Source of the DNA: Bacteroidales bacterium
Lineage (GTDB): Bacteria > Bacteroidota > Bacteroidia > Bacteroidales > UBA7960
Assembly (NCBI GenBank): GCA_003560215.1
Contig: PWIY01000177.1
Span: 1 to 5,140 of the forward strand
Length of the DNA stretch: 5,140 bases
Direction of reading: 5' to 3'
Made by a program: the position numbers and the translations under genes. Below the pieces are notes generated by a model. It was not told the origin of the DNA. It saw only the letters and a program-made list of their open reading frames with translations, and did no database searches. Below are positions 1 to 5,140 of this stretch, piece by piece. Each line of letters begins with the position of its first letter. Position 1 is the first letter of the stretch.

Positions 1-418
1 AACCGGTATGACGCGTACTCATCACGTCTGAGTGATCACCGAAGATAGACAGGGCCTGTGCTGCAAGGCTCCTCGCAGAAACATGCAATACCCCGGGCAA
101 CAATTCGCCGGACATTTTATACATGTTGGGGATCATCAGCAAGAGCCCCTGCGAAGCTGTATAAGTACTGGCCAGTGCACCTGATTGCAACGCACCGTGC
201 ATGGCACCGGCTGCGCCGGCTTCAGACTGCATTTCCACCAGTTTAACTTCTTCACCAAAAATATTCTTTCTGCCACTGGCAGCCCATTGATCCACATTTT
301 CCGCCATGTCGGAAGACGGGGTGATCGGATAAATGGCAGCCACTTCGCTGAACATGTAAGCCACATGCGAAGCCGCGTGGTTTCCGTCACACGTAATAAA
401 CTTTTTCTCTCTGGTCAT
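1..418 (-). CDS. nifJ: Pyruvate:ferredoxin (flavodoxin) oxidoreductase, N-terminal part (partial, runs off the left edge)
   Basis: This frame is open from an ATG at 418-416 to the window edge and gives 139 residues of a protein usually near 1,170-1,200 residues long. PFOR oxidatively decarboxylates pyruvate with CoA to acetyl-CoA and CO2 in the cytoplasm and passes electrons to ferredoxin or flavodoxin, using thiamine diphosphate and Fe-S clusters. The visible part is domain I. It shows YPITPSS at residues 30-36, VEMQSEAGA at 61-69, TASQGLLLMIP at 87-97, HVSARS at 112-117 and SIFGDHSDVM at 124-133, all hallmarks of the single-chain enzyme. Thr33, Glu66 and Arg116 sit at a constant +2 offset from Thr31, Glu64 and Arg114 of the Desulfovibrio africanus enzyme, so the pyruvate and thiamine-diphosphate residues seen here are intact. 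The start directly precedes the conserved N-terminus and has an A/T-rich leader without a Shine-Dalgarno. The 151-bp gap from the upstream porin gene suggests its own promoter. The remaining domains cannot be judged. Confidence 0.95.
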   Translation of the reverse strand, partial: MTREKKFITCDGNHAASHVAYMFSEVAAIYPITPSSDMAENVDQWAASGRKNIFGEEVKLVEMQSEAGAAGAMHGALQSGALASTYTASQGLLLMIPNMYKMSGELLPGVLHVSARSLAAQALSIFGDHSDVMSTRHTG

Positions 419-462
419 AATAGTTATAGTTTGTTAGGATTTCAAAAGGTCTTATTTATAGG

Positions 463-477
463 GAGTTAGACCAACTC
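463..477. repeat. Near-palindrome in the PFOR leader (possible operator or leader hairpin)
   Basis: The 15-bp element has 7-bp arms around a central A with a single mismatch: GAGTT at 463-467 pairs with AACTC at 473-477, and the inner bases continue the symmetry. A second overlapping pair, GGTCT (448-452) and AGACC (468-472), could form an alternative stem. On the proposed promoter model the element falls at or just after the PFOR transcription start. It could be a regulator site or a leader structure. No known regulator motif is recognised. Confidence 0.3.
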
Positions 478-487
478 TTGGAGGCGA

Positions 488-495
488 CAAATTTA
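488..495 (-). promoter_or_regulatory. Probable Bacteroidota -7 promoter box for the PFOR gene
   Basis: Read on the minus strand the sequence is TAAATTTG, an exact match to the TAnnTTTG -7 consensus of Bacteroidota housekeeping promoters. It points toward the PFOR start at 418, which would give a leader of roughly 60 bases. A clear -33 TTTG at the usual spacing is missing; the nearest candidate is TTTA about 24 bases upstream. The position in a 151-bp gap in front of a highly expressed metabolic gene supports the call. The transcription start is inferred, not seen. Confidence 0.5.
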
Positions 496-504
496 CGAAA
501 TATT

Positions 505-519
505 CTCCACTATATGGAG
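505..519. repeat. Short inverted repeat upstream of the PFOR -7 box (possible operator)
   Basis: CTCCA (505-509) and TGGAG (515-519) are perfect 5-bp arms around a 5-base centre. An outer, slightly overlapping pair, ATTTAC (491-496) and GTAAAT (519-524), gives the region further dyad symmetry. It lies immediately upstream of the proposed -7 box, in the promoter spacer, where a repressor or activator could bind. There is no following T-run on either strand, so it does not look like a terminator. Arms this short can arise by chance. Confidence 0.3.
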
Positions 520-569
520 TAAATCCGTCTATTTATAACGATTATAGGTAAGTGGGGCGGGCGGCATTG

Positions 570-2465
570 TTAATCAAAAAACATCCACGAAACCCCGAAC
601 TTGAACATGGCCTCAGGTAGGGGGTAAAATGGAATGTCGTAAACCGGACCATGGTCAAACACCAGACCGGCAAGATGCTGATATTTCACAAAAAGCCTTG
701 CACGGCCAACGCGGGCATTTACAAACGCATCCACAAGAAAAACATGATCGCTTTCATAGTCATACTGGCGGTAAAACTGCCTCATCACCGGCGTATATGC
801 CATCGGCTCATAAGGAGAATGATATCTGACATCGAAACCCACGTGGGTAAACAGCGCTTCATCAAACAGGCTGAATGCCGCAAAAAATGAATGATTGCTG
901 ATCCACTGCGGAAGCTGATCAAAGTGCCGTTCGTCCGTAAACTGGTACAACAACTCATGCTTTGTGCGAAACACACCCGGCTCAAATCCCGCCGAAAGAC
1001 GCGCAGTCCATACAGACACAGCATGATCATGTTGAACGGGCCGGGCAACCGCATTCAAAAAAACCGGCCGGCTCAGCAAATAATAGTCTCCCCTCAGTGA
1101 CAGGTTGTTCCACGAATAGCTGGCATTGAGGTTCAGGGTGCGCGATGTCCGGAAGTCCTGGTCCCATCGCACGTAATTGCTGTTAAACCGGCTGTAGAAA
1201 TAAGGGGCCTGCCGCTCCAGGTAGGCAGCTTCAATGCGAAACCAGGATGCATCCGAAATCCTGCCTGCATTGAGCCCTCCCATGATACTGAGATCCTGAT
1301 CATTGTATCCGCCATACGTGAATTTGGCAAATCCGTCCAATGACAAAAACAACTCAGGATCAGACCGCACTTCAACCCCGGGTTCAAACTGAGAAAAGCG
1401 TTCTTCCGGGAAAAGCTCCTCTGCTCCCTGTTCGGCCAGATCCGGCTGCGAAATATTAACCAGCCGGTGCTCAAGGAAGACAGTCAGGTTTAACGGGAAG
1501 CGCCTGCCCTCACTCCCTGCGACCTGACTCGACCAGCTGACCCTGTTCTCAATCACATGGACCAGGGTGGAATCATAGGTAAACTGCTGATTGAAAGGGG
1601 GTTCCACGGGATAAAACGCCTGGGAAGGCATTCCGCCTTCTTCAAAAACGTAGGCTTCCCGACGATACTCTGCCGAATGCCTGAACACACCGAAACTCAA
1701 AAAACGATCGTTTTCCAGGGTATCGTTTCCAAGCTCAATGCCAGGCTCATATGACTGATGGATGCGGAATGCCAGCTCCCTGTAACGGGAATCGGCATCA
1801 TACAGAAAAACGCTGTCACGAACCTCATCCTCTTCAAAACCCAGATGGTTCTGCAGCCCTCCGCTTTCCTCATTTTTTACGCGGTTTGCCACAAAACCAC
1901 CCAAAAGCTGGTAGCGATCAGAGGGTGAGTAATCAAGGGTAAGCTGCAAACTGGCATTCCTTGATGCTACCCGGCTGTAGTAACCCGGCGAGTGGACAAC
2001 CTGGTACTCCATGCCTCCATATACATCCTCACCAAAGCGCTGGTTATGCTTTGCGGTGAATAACTGTTCATTTTCTGACCCGGTTAAATAAAACAACTCG
2101 GAATACACGAAATCAGGCCTGTAAAACCTCAGATCACTGATGGAAAATGTGTAGCCGGGATAAATATCGTCAGGATACAATGAAAAGTGCTGCCTGCGGT
2201 TGATGTCAAAGGCCAGTGAACGATTTACGTGCCCCACATTCCCCTTGCCGGCAAAAAAATATGGATCGCCGGTATAGTAATCATAATGCTGAAGCTCAGA
2301 AAGTGTGGTATCAAGATAGAGATCTCCGTCAAAATATGGGTTTGACAGGTCAGTTTCCGTAAACCAGGGAACAACCGAGGGGGGATCCTCTTCGCCGTAT
2401 AACGCCGGCGCAGCAAGGAGGGCCAAACAAAACCATACAGCAACAAGACAAACACTACGAAGCAT
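570..2465 (-). CDS. Putative outer-membrane porin, Porin_10-like beta-barrel protein of Bacteroidota
   Basis: The product is predicted to be an outer-membrane beta-barrel of 631 residues from the chosen start. No catalytic motif is seen; a pore or transport role is inferred from family resemblance. Residues 1-24 form a signal peptide: MLR, a hydrophobic stretch SVCLVAVWFCLALLAAPA, then LYG before an acidic EED. The mature part opens with a segment typical of this family (GKGNVGHVNRSLAFD, then YSELFYLTGSENEQLF and HNQRFG at about residues 73-145). It continues as many alternating aromatic/polar strands and ends FKFGVSWMFFD, a terminal aromatic barrel signal. Family members are commonly 600-700 residues, so it appears full length and unbroken. 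The same frame has an earlier ATG at 2540 that adds 25 polar residues before the signal peptide. I prefer ATG 2465 because the signal peptide then begins at its first residue and a -7-like box sits just upstream. The gene is divergent from the patatin gene and 151 bp upstream of PFOR. Substrate is unknown. Confidence 0.82.
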   Translation of the reverse strand: MLRSVCLVAVWFCLALLAAPALYGEEDPPSVVPWFTETDLSNPYFDGDLYLDTTLSELQHYDYYTGDPYFFAGKGNVGHVNRSLAFDINRRQHFSLYPDDIYPGYTFSISDLRFYRPDFVYSELFYLTGSENEQLFTAKHNQRFGEDVYGGMEYQVVHSPGYYSRVASRNASLQLTLDYSPSDRYQLLGGFVANRVKNEESGGLQNHLGFEEDEVRDSVFLYDADSRYRELAFRIHQSYEPGIELGNDTLENDRFLSFGVFRHSAEYRREAYVFEEGGMPSQAFYPVEPPFNQQFTYDSTLVHVIENRVSWSSQVAGSEGRRFPLNLTVFLEHRLVNISQPDLAEQGAEELFPEERFSQFEPGVEVRSDPELFLSLDGFAKFTYGGYNDQDLSIMGGLNAGRISDASWFRIEAAYLERQAPYFYSRFNSNYVRWDQDFRTSRTLNLNASYSWNNLSLRGDYYLLSRPVFLNAVARPVQHDHAVSVWTARLSAGFEPGVFRTKHELLYQFTDERHFDQLPQWISNHSFFAAFSLFDEALFTHVGFDVRYHSPYEPMAYTPVMRQFYRQYDYESDHVFLVDAFVNARVGRARLFVKYQHLAGLVFDHGPVYDIPFYPLPEAMFKFGVSWMFFD

Positions 2466-2499
2466 GGCCAAAAATCGGGATTGGTCAAAAAAAGCGGTG

Positions 2500-2507
2500 T
2501 AAAGGTA
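2500..2507 (-). promoter_or_regulatory. Possible -7 box for the porin-like gene
   Basis: On the minus strand this reads TACCTTTA, matching TAnnTTTG at five of the six fixed positions. It would place transcription start about 25-30 bases before the ATG at 2465 and inside the longer alternative frame beginning at 2540, so it would favour the shorter protein. No TTTG -33 element is seen at the expected distance, so the call is weak. Confidence 0.3.
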
Positions 2508-2605
2508 ATCGTTTTTTTCTGCAGCGGCATGGTTCTGCATGGTATTTGCTGAGACATAATATACTGCACGGGGGCATTTGTTTCATTTCGCAGCCTGATT
2601 ATTTT

Positions 2606-2613
2606 TAACTTTG
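2606..2613 (+). promoter_or_regulatory. Probable Bacteroidota -7 promoter box for the patatin/barrel gene
   Basis: TAACTTTG is an exact match to the TAnnTTTG consensus and lies 29 bases before the ATG at 2643, giving an inferred leader of about 22-26 bases. Upstream, TTTG at 2577-2580 is 25 bases away, somewhat longer than the usual 19-21. The overlapping TTTC at 2581-2584 has a 21-base spacer and could serve as a degenerate -33 element. The leader is A/T rich (GATATATAGAA before the ATG) and has no Shine-Dalgarno, as is usual in this phylum. Confidence 0.6.
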
Positions 2614-2623
2614 CATAGCACTT

Positions 2624-2631
2624 AAACGTTT
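2624..2631. repeat. 8-bp perfect palindrome AAACGTTT in the patatin leader
   Basis: AAACGTTT lies between the inferred transcription start and the ATG at 2643. It could be a regulator half-site, but an 8-bp palindrome in A/T-rich sequence is easily fortuitous and nothing else supports a function. Confidence 0.15.
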
Positions 2632-2642
2632 GATATATAGAA

Positions 2643-4901
2643 ATGTACCGCTTAATCTTTATCCTGGCCTTTTCCTTATTCTTCTTGTTCCCCCAATCCG
2701 GGTTTTCCGGGGAAAAGGAGGCCAATGTCCGCTCCCCTGAGGATATATCTGTGGGGCTTACCCTCAGTGGAGGTGGGGCAAGGGGGCTTGCCCACGTTGG
2801 GGTGCTTCATGTCCTGGACAGCCTTGGGGTCAGAATTGACTACATTACCGGTACCAGCATGGGGAGCATTGCCGGAGGCATGTATGCTGCCGGCTATTCG
2901 GCCAGGGAAATTGAGGAATTTGCCCTTGGGATGAATTGGGAAGCCATGTTCGCCAGAAGCAGCGACCTTGGTTACATCCACCCTGCCAGAAAAGATGAGC
3001 ACAGGAAATTCTTCCTGGAAGTGCCGGTGGCTCAAAGAAAAATTCAATTGAGAACCGGAGCCATTGAGGGACAGCAACTGTGGAATACATTGAATGAGGT
3101 CTTCCTGCATGTACACACCGTGAACGATTTCAGCCAGCTTGATATTCCGTTCGCCTGCGTGGCAACCAACGTGGAATCGGGTGAACCTGTGGTCATGAAA
3201 GATGGCAATCTCATTACCGCTATCCGTGCCTCCATGGCCATCCCATCGGTATTTACAACGGTAGAGCGAAACGGGATGAAGCTGATTGATGGTGGGGTGG
3301 TCAATAACTTTCCCGTGGTTGAAGCCAAGAACATGGGTGCCGATTTTGTGATCGGGGTAAATGTATCACAAGGCCTGAGACCTGCAGAAGAGCTGACCAA
3401 CCCCATTGATATCATTTATCAGATGGGCTTTTACAGCGATGCAAAATCTTTCAGGGAAAACAGGGAGTTCACCGACCTTTATATTGAGCCTGAACTTACA
3501 GGTTTCACAGCCGCCAGCTTCCAGAATACAGAGGAAATCATTGAGCAGGGAAAAATTGCCGCCCGGAAAATGATTGACCAGTTCCTTGAACTTCCCCGTA
3601 CTGAAAAGACACGGGAAGGAAATATTGCAGAGCAAAGAGAAAAGATGCAGATTGTTGTGGACAGCCTGCATTTTGAAGGGCTTAAAAATGTGCGCCCCTG
3701 GTTTGCAAGGAACTCAATGAATATTGCCCCCGGTGATACCATCACGTCTTCGGAGTTGACCAGGGGGGTCAACAGGCTCTTTGCAACGGGCTATTTTGAA
3801 CGGGTACAATACAATATACAACCGCGCCAGGAAGGCGAAGGAGTCATTCTGCTGCTCAACCTGGAAGAAAAGCCATTTTCCAGTCTGGCTGCAGCCGTTC
3901 ATTTCAGTTCGTTTACCGGTGTTGGACTGATCGGAAGACTTGGCACCGAAAGGCTGTTTACCTATAATGCCATGGGGGAACTGGTTATTATGGCCGGAGA
4001 AAGTCCGGCTTTTAAAAACCGCTTTTTGTTTTATACCAGCGACCGCCGGCGTGCCTGGTTCGACCTGGTCAACGAAGGGCGGATATTCAATTTTCCCCTG
4101 TATGAAGATTTTGAAGCCATTGCAGAATACCGGCAAAGGCATTTCCGGAGCGAACTTTCATTTAACAGTGTTTCCGGGGATCATGGTTATTTCTCACTGG
4201 GATCCGGCTTCAGCTTCCAGGGACTGTCACCGCAATTGAGGGGGAGGATTACCATTGATGGAAATCTCAGGTCTTTTGATGCTTTTGCCAGGTACAGGCT
4301 CAATAGCCTGAACAGAAACTCAATTCCGACCTCGGGGCAGCTTATTGAACTGTCTGCATCTTATCATTTTAACCAAAAACCCAGGCTAAAAACTTTCAGA
4401 CTGGACGGGCAGGATGCCACCCTCGAAGACATGGGCATTGAAATAGGGAACTTTATACGGGCCAAAATCAACTGGGAGTCCTACGTGCCGATCAGTGAAT
4501 CCCTGTCACAATTATTCAAGTTTCAGTTCGGATACAATTTTGACTACAACCAGGGCTTCATCAATAACTTCAATGTGGGGGGAACCCAGGCCTTCCTTGA
4601 TAACCAGATGACTTTCTGGGGACTGAATGAATATGAATTGATGACTGAATCCGTTTTTACCGGACAGATCGGATATCAATACCATGTGGGCCGGGGCCTG
4701 TATGCTTCAGCAATTACAAACGCAGCGCTATATGATTTCAGGCTTAACAGGCCTGAAGAGATCTCATCAGAGAACCTGGTTTACGGTGCTGCTTTATCCA
4801 TGGGATATGACTCCCTGATCGGCCCCTTTGAGCTAACCTTCGCCTACAGCCCGCAAACCAACCGGATTACCGGATACCTGAACCTAGGCTGGGCGTTTTG
4901 A
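2643..4901 (+). CDS. Patatin-like phospholipase with POTRA and outer-membrane beta-barrel domains (PlpD/FplA type, type Vd)
   Basis: The 752-residue product is predicted to be a lipid acyl hydrolase (phospholipase A-like) carried by its own outer-membrane barrel. A signal peptide covers about residues 1-23 (MYRLIFILAFSLFFLFPQSGFSG). The patatin domain spans about 36-315: oxyanion loop GGGARG at 43-48, nucleophile elbow GTSMGS with Ser72 at 70-75, the RASMAIPSVF block at 195-204, and the dyad aspartate Asp216 in DGG. Both catalytic residues are present, so the enzyme should be active. A charged linker (about 318-335) leads into a single POTRA domain (about 336-411, with LHFEGLKNV and NRLFATGYFERVQYNI). 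The barrel occupies about 412-752, a length suited to the 16-stranded BamA-like barrel of type Vd proteins, and ends YLNLGWAF with a terminal Phe. PlpD of Pseudomonas aeruginosa and FplA of Fusobacterium share this order. The gene starts at the first ATG, 29 bases past an exact -7 box, and its last 18 bp overlap the convergent thioesterase gene. Surface exposure versus release of the lipase domain cannot be decided from sequence. Confidence 0.93.
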   Translation: MYRLIFILAFSLFFLFPQSGFSGEKEANVRSPEDISVGLTLSGGGARGLAHVGVLHVLDSLGVRIDYITGTSMGSIAGGMYAAGYSAREIEEFALGMNWEAMFARSSDLGYIHPARKDEHRKFFLEVPVAQRKIQLRTGAIEGQQLWNTLNEVFLHVHTVNDFSQLDIPFACVATNVESGEPVVMKDGNLITAIRASMAIPSVFTTVERNGMKLIDGGVVNNFPVVEAKNMGADFVIGVNVSQGLRPAEELTNPIDIIYQMGFYSDAKSFRENREFTDLYIEPELTGFTAASFQNTEEIIEQGKIAARKMIDQFLELPRTEKTREGNIAEQREKMQIVVDSLHFEGLKNVRPWFARNSMNIAPGDTITSSELTRGVNRLFATGYFERVQYNIQPRQEGEGVILLLNLEEKPFSSLAAAVHFSSFTGVGLIGRLGTERLFTYNAMGELVIMAGESPAFKNRFLFYTSDRRRAWFDLVNEGRIFNFPLYEDFEAIAEYRQRHFRSELSFNSVSGDHGYFSLGSGFSFQGLSPQLRGRITIDGNLRSFDAFARYRLNSLNRNSIPTSGQLIELSASYHFNQKPRLKTFRLDGQDATLEDMGIEIGNFIRAKINWESYVPISESLSQLFKFQFGYNFDYNQGFINNFNVGGTQAFLDNQMTFWGLNEYELMTESVFTGQIGYQYHVGRGLYASAITNAALYDFRLNRPEEISSENLVYGAALSMGYDSLIGPFELTFAYSPQTNRITGYLNLGWAF

Positions 4902-5140
4902 TTTCCAATGGGTGACGAGCCTGCTTTTTTCATGGCCATCATTGCCTTTTATGGAATGCAGGCAACGCAAATGATCCTGATTTGCAATGCATTGTGTTTT
5001 AACATCCACTTTGTTTCCTGCAAAGGTTTCTTTGAGCCATTGCACCTGTAAACGATCCATCCTGTGGGTCTTATGTATTGAATGGGGAATCGACTCCAGG
5101 GCCCATTTCACGTAAACCACATTATTTACATGCTGATTGA
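4884..5140 (-). CDS. Acyl-ACP thioesterase, C-terminal part (partial, runs off the right edge)
   Basis: The minus-strand frame is open from the right window edge to TAG at 4886-4884 and gives the last 84 residues of a protein whose bacterial relatives are about 240-250 residues long. Acyl-ACP thioesterases hydrolyse acyl-ACP in the cytoplasm, releasing free fatty acid and ending chain elongation. The fragment begins NQHVNNVVYVKWALESIP, the signature of the second hotdog domain in FatA/FatB-type enzymes (N-x-H-V-N-N followed by YxxWxLE). The Asn and His of this motif correspond to catalytic-network residues of plant FatB. About 30 residues later WLKET places a Glu at the position of the conserved Glu of plant ...REC..., with Thr where plants have Cys. 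It ends with a typical strand, RLVTHWKSKRP. The true start lies outside the window; the GTG at 5120 is internal, because the conserved motif extends upstream of it. It is convergent with, and overlaps, the patatin gene. Confidence 0.85.
   Translation of the reverse strand, partial: NQHVNNVVYVKWALESIPHSIHKTHRMDRLQVQWLKETFAGNKVDVKTQCIANQDHLRCLHSIKGNDGHEKSRLVTHWKSKRPA
4886..4930 (+). terminator. Weak candidate terminator for the patatin gene
   Basis: AGGCT (4886-4890) can pair with AGCCT (4918-4922), followed at once by GC and six Ts at 4925-4930. The stem is only 5 bp and the loop is 27 bases, and the structure begins inside the patatin stop region and lies within the opposing thioesterase gene. 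The T-run in the right place is the main support. Convergent transcription or Rho could end the transcript instead. Confidence 0.2.

Noticed and set aside
136..469. Open frames at 136-390 (minus) and 185-469 (plus) near the left edge.
   Set aside because: They overlap in other frames the PFOR frame, which has unmistakable conserved motifs. The products are low-complexity shadows with no family resemblance.
534..546. TATAA-CGA-TTATA dyad after the porin stop, considered as a terminator.
   Set aside because: The 5-bp all-A/T stem is too weak and no T-run follows on the minus strand. No convincing terminator for the porin gene was found.
785..1942. Several 63-113 codon frames on both strands inside the porin gene.
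   Set aside because: They are shadows of the intact porin frame, which has a signal peptide, barrel-like strand pattern and family-like C-terminus.
2225..2725. A 166-codon minus-strand open frame crossing the divergent control region.
   Set aside because: It covers the 5' end of the porin gene in another frame, the promoter region and the start of the patatin gene in antisense. Its sequence is a frame-shifted shadow of the porin signal peptide region, with no recognisable domain.
3044..4142. Several 97-142 codon minus-strand open frames inside the patatin gene.
   Set aside because: They are antisense to a clearly conserved coding sequence, have no family features and no promoter-like sequence, and are expected by chance in a gene of this composition.
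4861..4875. Tandem repeat ACCGGAT-T-ACCGGAT.
   Set aside because: It is inside the patatin barrel's final strands, only two copies, out of codon phase with itself, and shows no further spread; likely chance.
4967..4985. Inverted repeat GCAAAT-N7-ATTTGC.
   Set aside because: It lies wholly inside the thioesterase coding sequence (Ala-Asn-Gln-Asp-His-Leu), has no T-run and is best explained by codon choice.
1..5140. Search for tRNA, rRNA, CRISPR arrays, insertion sequences, attachment sites or riboswitches.
   Set aside because: Nearly all of the window is accounted for by four coding regions and two short control regions. No repeat array, terminal inverted repeats, transposase motif or tRNA-like fold was seen.

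Overview
The window is an ordinary-looking chromosomal segment, most likely from an anaerobic member of the Bacteroidota (Bacteroidales-like). Three things point there. The large minus-strand gene looks like the Bacteroidota-type 'putative porin' family (Porin_10-like). Two gene-facing intergenic regions carry exact matches to the Bacteroidota -7 promoter box TAnnTTTG. None of the visible starts has a Shine-Dalgarno sequence. Base composition looks uniform and close to half G+C, and I see no mobile element, RNA gene, CRISPR array or obvious foreign segment. A precise taxon cannot be assigned without a search.

Layout from left to right: (1) positions 1-418, minus strand, the first 139 residues of a pyruvate:ferredoxin/flavodoxin oxidoreductase (nifJ/PFOR type), cut by the window edge. 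(2) 419-569, a 151-bp intergenic region with a probable PFOR promoter and two short inverted repeats. (3) 570-2465 (possibly to 2540), minus strand, an outer-membrane beta-barrel porin-like protein with a signal peptide. (4) about 2466-2642, the divergent control region. (5) 2643-4901, plus strand, a patatin-like phospholipase fused to a POTRA domain and a C-terminal beta-barrel (PlpD/FplA, type Vd secretion architecture). (6) 4884-5140, minus strand, the C-terminal third of an acyl-ACP thioesterase, cut by the right edge, whose last 18 bp overlap the patatin gene tail to tail.

Functionally, the two complete genes encode outer-membrane barrel proteins transcribed away from each other from a short shared region. 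The two partial genes belong to central anaerobic carbon metabolism (pyruvate to acetyl-CoA with reduced ferredoxin) and to release of fatty acids from acyl carrier protein. The phospholipase and the thioesterase both handle acyl chains, but they are convergent rather than co-transcribed, so a shared pathway is only a guess.

I did not find convincing evidence of an undescribed system. The items most worth a second look are the type Vd phospholipase next to a divergent porin, the inverted repeats around the PFOR promoter, and the coding overlap at the 3' end of the patatin gene.
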